A stretch of 64,000 bases of DNA from Sphingobium sp. CECT 9361 (GTDB lineage Bacteria > Pseudomonadota > Alphaproteobacteria > Sphingomonadales > Sphingomonadaceae): assembly GCF_918741285.1 (NCBI RefSeq), contig NZ_CAKKNC010000007.1:1-64000 (forward strand). The letters are read 5' to 3'. Below are positions 8,553-17,222 of this stretch, in pieces. The notes beneath the pieces are model-generated. The model saw only the letters and a program-made list of their open reading frames with translations, searched no databases and had not been told where the DNA came from. Numbering within the stretch: position 1 is the first letter of the stretch; the number at the start of each line of letters is the position of its first letter. The position numbers were made by a program, and so were the translations under genes.

Positions 8553-9332
8553 ATGAACGCCATATTCCGCGCGGGCGGCGCTCTCGCCACGCTGCTTCTG
8601 CTCTCCGCCTGCCTGCTCACACCGGGCAAATTCGATTCCACGCTCGACATCCGCGCCGACCGCAGCTTCACGTTCACCTATAAGGGCGAAGTGATTGCCA
8701 CGGACCCGTCGGACATCGGCAAAGGGCTGAAGGACAGCAGCCCTTCCACCGAAGAGGAAACGGCTCCCGCTGAGGAAGAAGACGCGGTGATGCAGAACAT
8801 CGCCTGGATGCAGGACGATCAGGAGACAGCAGAGCCCGCCCCCGATACCGATTTCAGCGCCACGTCGAAAGACGATGAAGCTGAAAAGGCCCGCAAAACC
8901 GCCGCCATCGTCGCCGCGTTGCGCAAGGAAAAAGGCTTTCGGTCTGTCGAATATGTCGGCGATAACAAATATATGATCGACTATGCGATCACCGGCACAC
9001 TCGATCACGCCTTTGTTTTCCCCTTCAATGTCGATGCCGAATATGTCTTCCCGTTCATCGTCATTGAGCTGCGCGGCGACGACCGCGTGCGCGTCAAGGC
9101 GCCCGGCTATGCCAATGGCAGCAAGCAGAAGAGCAGCGGGATGGGCGGCAGCGCAGGCGACGTCAGCAAATATCTCGACGGACGTTTCACTCTCACCACC
9201 GATGCGGCGCTCATCAGCCAGAATCAGGAAGATGGCCCTATTACTGTTGCGGGCAAGCAAACGCTCAAATGGACGGTCACGCCGCTCACGACCGAAGCGC
9301 CTATGGCGGTGATTCGTTTCCCCGCAAAGTAG
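8553..9332 (+). CDS. Putative lipoprotein of unknown function
   Basis: A 259-residue product with a lipoprotein signal: hydrophobic residues 10-17, then LSAC with Cys20 as the lipidation site. An acidic, low-complexity stretch (about 60-100, rich in Glu and Asp) follows, then a predicted beta-rich C-terminal half. A strong purine-rich ribosome-binding site precedes the ATG at 8553, so the longer frame from 8478 is not used. It lies 34 nt after rlmB and may be co-transcribed. I do not recognise the domain. Confidence 0.8.
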   Translation: MNAIFRAGGALATLLLLSACLLTPGKFDSTLDIRADRSFTFTYKGEVIATDPSDIGKGLKDSSPSTEEETAPAEEEDAVMQNIAWMQDDQETAEPAPDTDFSATSKDDEAEKARKTAAIVAALRKEKGFRSVEYVGDNKYMIDYAITGTLDHAFVFPFNVDAEYVFPFIVIELRGDDRVRVKAPGYANGSKQKSSGMGGSAGDVSKYLDGRFTLTTDAALISQNQEDGPITVAGKQTLKWTVTPLTTEAPMAVIRFPAK

Positions 9333-9593
9333 GCACCGCCTGACGCGCGCGAATATTGAAAGGCGGACGTCCAGCGCCAATATGTCCTGCGCGGGCCGGG
9401 CCCCTCTGGCGGCCGGACTTGATCCACGGTGCAGCGATGCGCCATTTGGATCTCCGGACGTGATGTCGGACCGCATCGGGCGTGTCCGGTGCTGGTTCGG
9501 GGGATTTCCCCCCTCTTATCCCCCAGCGACCGTATCGGGCGCGTCCGATTCCCTGGCCCGCAAGGGCGATCACATGGACGGAGCGCTGCACCC

Positions 9594-9926
9594 GTGAATA
9601 CCCCTGAAAAACTGTCTTCGATGCTTTGCCCCGTTTGCCATACCGACCTGAACATGTCGGAACGGCAAGGCGTCGAGATCGATTATTGCCCACAATGCCG
9701 CGGCGTCTGGCTCGACCGGGGCGAACTCGACAAGATCATCGAACGCAGTGCGCAGATGGACGCCCCCGCACCTCCCCCGCAATCGCAGGCCACATTCCGC
9801 CCTGACCGGCCCACGCAGCCTTCCGCACTCGCCCCGGCGCCGGATCGCGGCAATCACCGTCCCCACTATGAAGGCGACTATCGTCCGAAGCGTAAAAAGA
9901 GCTTCCTGGAAGAGCTGTTCGACTGA
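9594..9926 (+). CDS. zf-TFIIB domain protein
   Basis: A 110-residue protein with an N-terminal TFIIB-type zinc ribbon: CPVC near residue 12 and CPQC about 20 residues later, followed by the family-typical GVWLDRGELDKII. A proline-rich linker and a basic tail (KRKKSFLEELFD) end the protein, a shape seen in short bacterial members. I prefer the GTG at 9594, with GGAG upstream, over the ATG at 9621, which lacks a ribosome-binding site. The function of these proteins is not established. Confidence 0.82.
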   Translation: MNTPEKLSSMLCPVCHTDLNMSERQGVEIDYCPQCRGVWLDRGELDKIIERSAQMDAPAPPPQSQATFRPDRPTQPSALAPAPDRGNHRPHYEGDYRPKRKKSFLEELFD

Positions 9927-10036
9927 GGGATCGGCTGCCGCAACAAACGCACTCTGCGAATATCTAATTACGCTTAATCAATGATTTACCGTCTTTAAAC
10001 TTCCTTCTGTCATTCCGTTCGCAAGCCACGAACAGG

Positions 10037-10981
10037 ATGACAGCAGCAGTGAAACATTTCCTCAGATTAACGACAGCGCCAATCGGCCTGTTGCTGCTGT
10101 CGGCCTGCGGCGGGGGTGAAGCGGGCGCCCCTGCTTCCGTGACGCCGACAACGGTTGGTGCCCCTTCTCCCGTGACCATTACACAACCTGAACCCGGCAC
10201 GACGCCCGTCACCATCACGCAGCCGGGCGCTCCTTCGCCGCCAGCCACCACGCCCGCTCCAGCACCGCCACCTGCGGCATCGCCAACACCGACAGCATCC
10301 CCAAACGATAGTGCGGCCATACCGCGTGGATGGAAGTCCATGAAGGACATGGCGCTCAATCTGCGGCATCAGAACGCCAATGCGGCGTGGAGCTTCGCTC
10401 TTATGAACGGGGACATCCGCCGCTATGAATTGCGCGATGGCGACCGTGTTGCAAGCGAAGCGGGATCATCAGTGGAACGCGCAGAATCCTACGATTCCAA
10501 TTATCTGGACGTCGGCAAGACGTATCAGGTTGCTTTTTCCATGATGATCGAACCGGGGCAAACGAACGCTGCTTCCTGGCTGATCCTCTCGCAATTCACT
10601 TCGATGCTCGATCCAGGGGAAGCGGCGCACAGCCCGCCTTTCGCAATCGAACTGATGGGCGACCGCCTGCGCATCGTCACCCGCGATTCCAGTGCCGCCT
10701 TGTCCACTGCCGCCGACACCCAGTACCGCCGCCAATATGACGACAGCCAACCGCTCAAGCGGGGGCAATGGTATGATATCAAGGTGCAGATCGTCTTTGG
10801 ACCATCCGGCAACGGCCAACTCAAGGTGTGGCGCGACGATGTGCTGCTGACCGACTACACCGGCTCGCTGGGGTTCAACGACATCAAAGGCCCCTATTTC
10901 AAACAGGGGGTATACCGCAGCGCAACGCCCCAGACGATTGCGGTGCAGTTCAAGGATTTACGAATGGGGGAAGCCAGTTAG
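10037..10981 (+). CDS. Polysaccharide lyase-like lipoprotein (heparin lyase I fold)
   Basis: A 314-residue lipoprotein with lipidation Cys24 in LLLLSACGGG. Residues about 30-92 form a Pro/Thr/Ala linker with TPVTITQP-like repeats. The rest resembles the heparin lyase/alginate lyase jelly roll (polysaccharide lyase family, PF14099): RGWKSM, a long DVGKTYQVAFSM strand, RGQWYDIKVQI, and YFKQGVYR near the C-terminus. Members cut acidic polysaccharides, but the substrate here is unknown. The protein is probably anchored to the outer membrane. Confidence 0.75.
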   Translation: MTAAVKHFLRLTTAPIGLLLLSACGGGEAGAPASVTPTTVGAPSPVTITQPEPGTTPVTITQPGAPSPPATTPAPAPPPAASPTPTASPNDSAAIPRGWKSMKDMALNLRHQNANAAWSFALMNGDIRRYELRDGDRVASEAGSSVERAESYDSNYLDVGKTYQVAFSMMIEPGQTNAASWLILSQFTSMLDPGEAAHSPPFAIELMGDRLRIVTRDSSAALSTAADTQYRRQYDDSQPLKRGQWYDIKVQIVFGPSGNGQLKVWRDDVLLTDYTGSLGFNDIKGPYFKQGVYRSATPQTIAVQFKDLRMGEAS

Positions 10982-10985
10982 GCTA

Positions 10986-11007
10986 AACGGCCTGATGAAG
11001 AGCCGTT
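10986..11007 (+). terminator. Putative terminator hairpin after the lyase-like gene
   Basis: AACGGC (10986-10991) pairs with GCCGTT (11002-11007), with a T run at 11011-11015. It lies between the convergent lyase-like gene and clpS and overlaps the clpS stop codon. Confidence 0.45.
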
Positions 11008-11386
11008 ATGCTTTTTCCAGCGTGCACTGCAACGGATGCTGGTTCTGCCGGGCGAAGTCCATCACCTGATTGACCTTGGTCTCGGCGACTTCGTAACTGA
11101 AGATACCGCATACGCCCACGCCGCGCTGATGAACGTGCAGCATCACGCGCGTCGCTTCTTCCATGTCCATCTTGAAAAAGCTCTGAAGCACGTGCACGAC
11201 GAACTCCATCGGCGTGTAATCGTCGTTCAGCATCAACACCTTGTATAACGATGGCTTCTTGGTCCGCGTCCGTGTGCGCGTGGCAATGCCGACGCCGGGG
11301 CCCGTCGTGCCGGTGCCGCCTTCATCGTCCTTGCCCTCGTCGCTCATCTGCGGCGGGTGCCTGTCATAGCTGTTGGAACTGGTCAT
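11006..11386 (-). CDS. clpS: ClpS adaptor of the ClpAP protease
   Basis: ClpS hands N-degron substrates to ClpAP. In the 126-residue product, an N-terminal tail of about 45 residues rich in Gly/Thr precedes the conserved core: [17 protein letters not shown], the Met and His of the binding pocket ([14 protein letters not shown]), and the YEVAETK helix. The long tail is common in alphaproteobacteria. An internal ATG at 11347 (Met-Ser-Asp-Glu) is an alternative start; neither has a strong ribosome-binding site. No clpA lies beside it in the window. Confidence 0.95.
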   Translation of the reverse strand: MTSSNSYDRHPPQMSDEGKDDEGGTGTTGPGVGIATRTRTRTKKPSLYKVLMLNDDYTPMEFVVHVLQSFFKMDMEEATRVMLHVHQRGVGVCGIFSYEVAETKVNQVMDFARQNQHPLQCTLEKA

Positions 11387-11482
11387 GCGTGTGCAGGATA
11401 TGGCAATTGCCCGGCGAGACGCAAGAGGCTGGCATGGTCATTCACCATCAAAAGATGCGAGTTTCGTCGCCCCGACCAAAAA

Positions 11483-11516
11483 AAAGGGGACCGCTTCACC
11501 CGAAGCGGTCCCCTTT
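11483..11516 (-). terminator. Rho-independent terminator of the phasin gene
   Basis: A perfect 15-bp stem (AAAGGGGACCGCTTC at 11483-11497 with its complement at 11502-11516) has a 4-nt loop. On the minus strand it is followed by a run of T residues. It sits 20 bp after the phasin stop. Confidence 0.9.
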
Positions 11517-11536
11517 CCTATTTTCGTCAGCAAGCC

Positions 11537-12436
11537 TTAAGCGGCGAGCGACTTCACCTTGTCCGTCACGACCGACACGCGGCTGCTCAGCGGCTGGGCG
11601 ACTTCACCCGCAAGCTTGATGATTGCTTCGCTGGTCTTCGCGCTTTCCTTGGCAAAGGCGTCGAACGCGCTGGAGAGCATTTCGCTCTGCAACTGGAAGA
11701 ATTCTGCCGGCGACTTGGCGGCGGCGAGGCTCTTCATCGTGGCGCTGGCCTTCTCGAAGGACATGCGGCTGTATTCAGCGGCGTCCTGACCCATGGCTTC
11801 GATGCCCTTGGCGGCGATCTTGCCGGACTCGACAAGCGCTTCAACGTTGCCCTTGGCGATTTCGGTCATTTCTTCAACGGCCTTGGTCGACTTTTCGACG
11901 CTGGTCTTCGCCTTTTCGTTCATTTCCGAAAAAGCCGACTGGAAACGGGTCTTGGCTTCTTCAGTGTACTTCTTGGTGTTTTCGATGACGTCGTTCATGG
12001 CATTCGTTCCTTCTGCTGTCGCCGTTGGGAATGACTTTTCCAATTCCGGCGTGGGTGTTTTGTCTTCAGTAGGCGCGGCGACCGCTGCCGGTGCGGCAAC
12101 GGGCAATGCTACCGTTGCGGCGACGGGTTTTTTAACAACGGGTGCTTCTTCTACAGGCGACTTGGCGACGGGGGCAGGTGCCGCGTCTTTCGTCACCGGC
12201 ATTGGCTTGGGGGCAACCTTCGCCACTACCGGAGCCTTAGGCGCTGCCTGTGTTACCGGAGCGGCCTTGGCGGGCGCAGCCTTAACCGGGGTCGCTTTTG
12301 CTACGGGCTTGGCGGCAGGACCGGTTGCCTTTTCGGCAGCCTGCAACGCCTGTCGTGCCGTCAGCTCCACGCCCTTACCACCCGTCACGGGCAGTTTGGC
12401 AGGTCGTCCAACTTTTCTTTTAGGTGCGTCAGCCAC
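11537..12436 (-). CDS. phaP: Phasin, polyhydroxyalkanoate granule-associated protein
   Basis: Phasins coat PHA granules. The C-terminal half of this 299-residue protein (about residue 145 on) is the helical Phasin_2 region with AEMNEKAKTSVEK- and SPAEFFQLQSEML-like segments. The N-terminal half is a long Ala/Pro/Lys/Val linker of the PhaF or histone-H1 type starting PKRKVGRPAK, an AT-hook-like sequence. I choose the GTG at 12436, since AGGAGG ends 6 nt upstream; the next GTG (12439) is too close. The PHA synthase gene lies next, on the same strand, with PhaR-like sites in between. Confidence 0.88.
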   Translation of the reverse strand: MADAPKRKVGRPAKLPVTGGKGVELTARQALQAAEKATGPAAKPVAKATPVKAAPAKAAPVTQAAPKAPVVAKVAPKPMPVTKDAAPAPVAKSPVEEAPVVKKPVAATVALPVAAPAAVAAPTEDKTPTPELEKSFPTATAEGTNAMNDVIENTKKYTEEAKTRFQSAFSEMNEKAKTSVEKSTKAVEEMTEIAKGNVEALVESGKIAAKGIEAMGQDAAEYSRMSFEKASATMKSLAAAKSPAEFFQLQSEMLSSAFDAFAKESAKTSEAIIKLAGEVAQPLSSRVSVVTDKVKSLAA

Positions 12437-12452
12437 CACGGGCCTCCTCTTA

Positions 12453-12515
12453 TTGCTGCACTGCACAATATAGAAGATTTTCCGAATTTGCAAGCATTAT
12501 GTTGCGCTGCAGCAT
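12453..12515 (-). promoter_or_regulatory. Candidate PhaR operator pair upstream of the phasin gene
   Basis: Two minus-strand copies of TGCAGYGCARCA lie at 12453-12468 and 12501-12515. TGC/GCA-rich sites of this kind are bound by the PHA repressor PhaR in other alphaproteobacteria. The first copy sits just before the ribosome-binding site. Confidence 0.5.
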
Positions 12516-12559
12516 ATTTGTAGCAAAGCGGTAACTCACTCGCAACAAACAGCTTTCAC

Positions 12560-14407
12560 TCATCGGCTTTTTACGTAGCGCCCCGGTGCGTCCTCAATCA
12601 CGGGCATATGCCCGCCCCCCGGTTGGCGCGCGCCCGTGGCTTGCACCTTTTCACTGCCATGCTGCGTCAGCCAATCGATCCAGTCGGGCCACCAGCTCCC
12701 TGCCGTTTCCTTCGCCTGGGCGACGAAATCCTCCAGCGTCGCAGGCAGCGTATCGCACGTCCAATACTGGTATTTCTTCGCAATCGGCGGATTCATGACC
12801 CCGGCAATATGCCCCGATCCGGCGAGCAGAAAACGGCGCGGCCCCGTGAACTGCTCCGTCAGTTTCCACACGCTGCGCGGCGGAGCGATATGGTCTTCCT
12901 TGCCCGCCTGGATATAGCTTGGCGTGCGAACTTTCGTCAGGTCGATGTCGGTCCCGTCGACGCTGATGGCACCGGCCTGCACCAGCTTGTTGTCGCGATA
13001 CAGATCCTTCAGATACGACCGATGCCATTTCGCGGGCAGGTTCGTCGTATCCCCGTTCCAGAACAGCAGGTCGAACGGCGCATAGTCCTTCCCCAGCAGG
13101 TAATTGTTGACCACATAGTTCCAGATCAGATCGCGCCCCCGCAGCAGGTTGAACGTCGCCGCCATATAGCGCCCATCCAATATGCCCGACGTCGTCAGTT
13201 TCTCGATCATCGCCAGTTGCTCGTCATTAACGAACAGGGTCAGGTCGCCCGCTTCGCTGAAATCCACCTGCGCGGTAAAGAAGGTCGCGCTGGCCACCTT
13301 GTCCGCTTCACCCCGCGCCGCCAGTAGCGCCAGCGTCGCGGCGAGGGTCGTCCCTGCTACGCAGTATCCGATGGTGTGTACCCTCTCCACACCCAGCACA
13401 TCGCGCACAGTATCGATCGCATCGACTTGCCCGCGCAGGATGTAATCGTCCCAGATCACATCCTTCATGCTTTCGTCGGCGGATTTCCATGAGACCATGA
13501 AGACCGTGATCCCCTGATCCACCGCCCATTTGACGAAGCTTTTTTCCGGCGCGAGGTCGAGAATATAGAACCGGTTGATCCAGGGCGGGAAGATGATCAG
13601 CGGCGTTGCCAGCACCGCCTCGGTGGTCGGCGTGTACTGGATCAACTGATACAGCGGCGTCTCGTGGATCACCTTGCCCGGCGTCGCGGCGATGTTCTTG
13701 CCGACCTCGAACTGACTGCCGTCGGTGTGCGTCAACTGCCCCTTGTCCATGTCGGCCAGCATATGCTGGAACCCTTTGATCAGGTTCTCGCCGCCGGTTT
13801 CCATCGTCTTCTGCATCACGATGGGATTGGTCAGCGGAAAGTTGCTCGGCGACAGAGCATCTATCATGCCGCTGGTGGCGAAACGGATCTGTTCCTTTTG
13901 CTTGGGGTCGACACCGTCGACGCTGTCGGCCAGCCGCGTCAGATAATCCGCGGTCAGCAGATATCCCTGCCGCATGATGTCGTAAAAGGGATGGCTCTGC
14001 CACGCCGGGTCGGCAAAGCGGCGATCCTTGCGCGCGGCCGGACTTTCCGCAGGGGCCGGATCGGGCGTCTGCTTGAACCACCCTGCCCCATCCAGAAAGC
14101 GCTGCCACAATGCCACGCCTTCATTCATGTAATCGGCATGGATGCGCGATATCGCGGTGGCATCGAACGGTGCTTCGCCATGACCGATCTGGCGGGTACT
14201 ATGCTCCAGCATCATCTGCTGCATCCGACCGATGCTGTGCGTCCATTGCTGCATCTGGTCGAGCGTGGGAATCACTGTAGCGGCCATATTCTCCGCCGGA
14301 TCGCTATGCGCTGGAGGCGCTACCTTCCCGCTTTCCTGCGGCGGCACCTGAGTTTCACGCGCAACTTTTGGCTGCTTCTTACCCGTCTTGGCTGCCGCTT
14401 TTGCCAT
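12560..14407 (-). CDS. phaC: Class I poly(3-hydroxyalkanoate) synthase
   Basis: Polymerises 3-hydroxyacyl-CoA into PHA at the granule surface. The 615-residue length is typical of class I. The catalytic triad is visible: Cys349 in IGYCVAGTT, Asp505 in GKEDHIAPP and His533 in GSGHIAGVMN. The lipase-like box reads G-Y-C-V-A-G, with Ala where most class I enzymes have Gly. The start is the ATG at 14407, with GGAG 6 nt upstream; a GTG codon precedes it. It lies upstream of the phasin gene on the same strand. Confidence 0.95.
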   Translation of the reverse strand: MAKAAAKTGKKQPKVARETQVPPQESGKVAPPAHSDPAENMAATVIPTLDQMQQWTHSIGRMQQMMLEHSTRQIGHGEAPFDATAISRIHADYMNEGVALWQRFLDGAGWFKQTPDPAPAESPAARKDRRFADPAWQSHPFYDIMRQGYLLTADYLTRLADSVDGVDPKQKEQIRFATSGMIDALSPSNFPLTNPIVMQKTMETGGENLIKGFQHMLADMDKGQLTHTDGSQFEVGKNIAATPGKVIHETPLYQLIQYTPTTEAVLATPLIIFPPWINRFYILDLAPEKSFVKWAVDQGITVFMVSWKSADESMKDVIWDDYILRGQVDAIDTVRDVLGVERVHTIGYCVAGTTLAATLALLAARGEADKVASATFFTAQVDFSEAGDLTLFVNDEQLAMIEKLTTSGILDGRYMAATFNLLRGRDLIWNYVVNNYLLGKDYAPFDLLFWNGDTTNLPAKWHRSYLKDLYRDNKLVQAGAISVDGTDIDLTKVRTPSYIQAGKEDHIAPPRSVWKLTEQFTGPRRFLLAGSGHIAGVMNPPIAKKYQYWTCDTLPATLEDFVAQAKETAGSWWPDWIDWLTQHGSEKVQATGARQPGGGHMPVIEDAPGRYVKSR

Positions 14408-14545
14408 CACACTCTCCTGCGCAGAAACCCGCGCTCTTCTTCTGGCCAGCCGCGCCGGGCCAGTCTATACCGCACTCGCTCTTGTGAGCGAGCCTGCGGC
14501 ACTTTGCCACCCTCTACGGAGAAGAAACAAGGAAAGTATCGACCA

Positions 14546-15757
14546 ATGTCCGAAGAATTCTACCGCATGAAACGCCTGCCCCCCTATGTCATCGCCGAAG
14601 TGAACGCGATGCGGGCCGCGGCGCGTGCGGCGGGTGAGGATATTATCGATCTGGGCATGGGCAATCCTGACCTGCCGCCGCCCGACCATGTCATCGCCAA
14701 GCTCGTCGAAGTCGCGCAAAAGCCTGATTCGCATGGCTATTCCGCATCGAAGGGCATTCCCGGTCTCCGCAAGGCGCAGGCGAATTATTATGCGCGTCGC
14801 TTTGGCGTGGACGTTGATGCCGAAACGGAAGTCGTCGTGACGATGGGATCGAAGGAGGGACTCGCCAGTCTCGCCACCGCAATCACCGCGCCGGGCGACG
14901 TCGTGCTTGCGCCCAACCCCAGCTATCCGATCCACACTTTCGGCTTCATCATCGCCGGGGCGACGATCCGCTCTGTTCCCACCACGCCAGACGAGCAATA
15001 TTTCCGCTCGCTGGATCGCGCCATGGCGTTCACCGTGCCGCGTCCCTCGATCCTTGTGGTGAACTACCCATCCAATCCGACCGCCGAGACCGTGGATCTT
15101 GCCTTTTACGAACGGCTGGTTGCCTGGGCCAAGGAGAACAGCGTCTGGATCCTGTCCGACCTAGCCTATTCCGAACTCTATTTCGACGGCAACCCCACGC
15201 CTTCGATCCTGCAGGTGCCGGGCGCCAAGGATGTGGCCGTGGAGTTCACGTCGCTCAGCAAGACCTACTCCATGGCTGGCTGGCGCATCGGCTTCGCCGT
15301 CGGCAACAAGAAGCTGATCGCCGCGATGACGCGCGTAAAGAGCTATCTCGATTACGGTGCGTTCACCCCCATTCAGGCCGCCGCCTGCGCCGCGCTCAAT
15401 GGCCCGCAGGACATCGTCCAGAAGAACCGCGAACTCTATCACAAGCGCCGCGATATTCTGGTGGAAAGCTTCGGCCGCGCCGGATGGGACATCCCCGCCC
15501 CCCGCGCGTCGATGTTCGCATGGGCACCCCTGCCCCCCGCGCTCAAGGATATGGGCAGCCTGGAATTTTCCAAGCAATTGCTCACCCATGCCAAGGTCGC
15601 GGTTGCCCCCGGCGTCGGCTATGGTGAGGATGGCGAAGGCTATGTCCGCATCGCGATGGTGGAAAACGAACAGCGGCTGCGCCAGGCCGCGCGCAACGTA
15701 AAACGCTACCTGCAGAGCATGGGCGTCAACACGCCCAACGCAAAGGCGGTCGTCTGA
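14546..15757 (+). CDS. alaC: Class I/II aminotransferase (AlaC / LL-diaminopimelate aminotransferase-like)
   Basis: A PLP-dependent fold-type I aminotransferase of 403 residues, probably making alanine from pyruvate and glutamate. PLP-Lys239 lies in SLSKTYSMAGWRIGF, with NYPSNPTAE (about 173-181) and the Asp/Tyr cofactor contacts at SDLAYSEL. The start is the ATG at 14546 after AAGGAAAG; the longer upstream frame overlaps phaC antisense and is rejected. Relatives are often annotated as LL-diaminopimelate aminotransferase, but AlaC activity is more likely in this group. Confidence 0.88.
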   Translation: MSEEFYRMKRLPPYVIAEVNAMRAAARAAGEDIIDLGMGNPDLPPPDHVIAKLVEVAQKPDSHGYSASKGIPGLRKAQANYYARRFGVDVDAETEVVVTMGSKEGLASLATAITAPGDVVLAPNPSYPIHTFGFIIAGATIRSVPTTPDEQYFRSLDRAMAFTVPRPSILVVNYPSNPTAETVDLAFYERLVAWAKENSVWILSDLAYSELYFDGNPTPSILQVPGAKDVAVEFTSLSKTYSMAGWRIGFAVGNKKLIAAMTRVKSYLDYGAFTPIQAAACAALNGPQDIVQKNRELYHKRRDILVESFGRAGWDIPAPRASMFAWAPLPPALKDMGSLEFSKQLLTHAKVAVAPGVGYGEDGEGYVRIAMVENEQRLRQAARNVKRYLQSMGVNTPNAKAVV

Positions 15758-15820
15758 TCGTCGTCCCCATTATGTGCCACCGGATAAATCGTTCGGTGGC
15801 ACACATATCGAGGAGCAGAC

Positions 15821-16081
15821 ATGCTGCTATTTCGCGGTAAGGAATCCAATCCTCGCTCACTCGCAAAGGCCGTCAGTTGGCGCGTTCTGGGCAGCATCGA
15901 CACCTTTCTGCTGGGCCTTCTTTTCACCCATGACGTGAAAGCCGCTGGCGCCATTGCCTCGACCGAAGTCATCACCAAGATCGGTCTGTATTATTTCCAT
16001 GAGCGCGCCTGGGCGCAATCCGGCTGGGGCCTGACGCCGCAGCAGAAAGCCGCCTTCGATGCGGAACACACCCCTTCATGA
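15821..16081 (+). CDS. DUF2061 small membrane protein
   Basis: An 86-residue protein of the DUF2061 family. The N-terminal SLAKAVSWRVLGSIDTFLLG and the middle ASTEVITKIGLYYFHERAW are the family signatures. Two short hydrophobic stretches suggest membrane association. GGAGCAG precedes the ATG. Its stop overlaps the next start as ATGA, so it begins a three-gene unit of small membrane proteins. Function unknown. Confidence 0.9.
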   Translation: MLLFRGKESNPRSLAKAVSWRVLGSIDTFLLGLLFTHDVKAAGAIASTEVITKIGLYYFHERAWAQSGWGLTPQQKAAFDAEHTPS

Positions 16082-16557
16082 TTCCTCTTCCGCAAGTCGC
16101 TCAGGTCGCCCAGACCATCCAGCTTGCGCTCGCGCCCGTCTTTCTGCTGGCCGGGATCGGCGCGTTTCTCAACGTCTGCGCAGGCCGCCTTGCGCGCGTC
16201 ATCGACCGTGCACGCAATGTCGAGCGGCTCGTGCTCGAAACCCGCGGCGCAGAGCATGACCGGCTGGTCGACGAAATTCGCAAGCTCGACAGACGCATGA
16301 CTGTCGTCAACACCGCCATATTTCTGACGGTCGCCAGCGGCGCTGCCGTCTGTCTCGTCGTCATCCTGCTGTTCCTGTCCGAACTGGTGAACGCGCATCT
16401 GGGCACGGCCATCGCGCTTCTCTTCATCACGGCCATGTTGCTGCAGGCAGCCGCATTCGTCACCTTCATCATCGAAATTCGGCTGGCTTCGCGCACCATC
16501 CACATCCGCAACGAAGTGCTGTTCCACGAAGCCACTGAGGAAGACCTGCGCCCATGA
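16078..16557 (+). CDS. DUF2721 membrane protein
   Basis: A 159-residue DUF2721 protein with an N-terminal hydrophobic helix (about 14-34), a charged middle (AGRLARVIDRARNVERL, EIRKLDRR) and two further membrane helices (about 78-100 and 110-135). It overlaps both neighbours by 4 nt, so translation of the three genes is probably coupled. The function of the family is not known. Confidence 0.9.
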   Translation: MIPLPQVAQVAQTIQLALAPVFLLAGIGAFLNVCAGRLARVIDRARNVERLVLETRGAEHDRLVDEIRKLDRRMTVVNTAIFLTVASGAAVCLVVILLFLSELVNAHLGTAIALLFITAMLLQAAAFVTFIIEIRLASRTIHIRNEVLFHEATEEDLRP

Positions 16558-16958
16558 TCGAAAAGCGCCTGCTGCAGATCGTCGTCGCGCTGGCCTGCAT
16601 CGTGCCGCTGGTGACGGGCGGTGCAGGCATACTGTCCGGCCCAGACTGGCTGCGCGGCGTCGGATCGGCTCCCGTCGATCTGGACAGCCACTTCCGCTAC
16701 ATGAGCGGTATCTTCTTCAGCGTCGGCCTGGCTTTCTGCTCCTGCATCCCGCGCATAGAGATCAAGGGCGCACGCTTCCGTATGCTGGGCGGGTTCGTCG
16801 TGATCGGCGGCATGGCGCGCCTGTGGTCACTGCTGTCCGTAGGTGCCCCATCGCAAGGGCATGTCCTGGGCCTCTGCATGGAACTGGGCGTCGTACCGTG
16901 CCTGATGCTCTGGCAAGCCGCCTTCGCCCGTCGCGTAAGAATTTCGCAGGGCGCATAG
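16554..16958 (+). CDS. DUF4345 membrane protein
   Basis: A 134-residue membrane protein with about four hydrophobic segments: residues 8-28, 49-66, 78-97 and 105-125. The DSHFRYMSGIFFSVGLAF block and the GGFVVIGGMARLWSL block match the DUF4345 pattern. Its start overlaps the DUF2721 gene as ATGA, and it is the last gene of the unit. Function unknown. Confidence 0.85.
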   Translation: MIEKRLLQIVVALACIVPLVTGGAGILSGPDWLRGVGSAPVDLDSHFRYMSGIFFSVGLAFCSCIPRIEIKGARFRMLGGFVVIGGMARLWSLLSVGAPSQGHVLGLCMELGVVPCLMLWQAAFARRVRISQGA

Positions 16959-16982
16959 CGGCGCATTACGGGGTACAAAGCT

Positions 16983-17008
16983 GCAAACAAAAGAGGGCAA
17001 AAGCCCCC
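16983..17008 (-). terminator. Minus-strand intrinsic terminator
   Basis: Read on the minus strand, GGGGGC (17003-17008) pairs with GCCCTC (16993-16998) across a TTTT loop, with one G-T pair, and is followed by TTTTGTTT. There is no known minus-strand gene ahead of it, so it argues for an unannotated transcript from the gap to its right. Confidence 0.55.
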
Positions 17009-17205
17009 GTCTGCGCATCCCCTTTCAAACACAATGCCTTGAAATACCCACGCATGAGAGGGGCCGCCGGGTCCAGCCCGACGGCCCATCATTTGCATGG
17101 TCAGCGGCCGGAAGTACCGCCCAGAGGAAACGTTATTCGCGCTATTTTCGATAGAGGATCACGCACCGCTTGAAGCAGTGACCCGTTGGTGAACCTCTTG
17201 AAAAC

Positions 17206-17221
17206 CGACGCTATGGCGTCG
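17206..17221 (-). terminator. Hairpin immediately after the micro-ORF stop
   Basis: CGACGC/GCGTCG arms (17216-17221 and 17206-17211) surround a CATA loop and are followed on the minus strand by GTTTTC. The hairpin begins 1 nt after the micro-ORF's TGA. This is terminator- or attenuator-like. Confidence 0.5.
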
Positions 17222-17222
17222 C

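Noticed and set aside
9468..9549. Two similar ATCGGGCGYGTCCG blocks upstream of the zf-TFIIB gene
   Set aside because: Two short GC-rich copies 59 bp apart are too little to call an operator or repeat family.
13664..14545. Long 5' extension of the aminotransferase frame
   Set aside because: It runs antisense through phaC and lacks ribosome-binding signals; the real start is ATG 14546.
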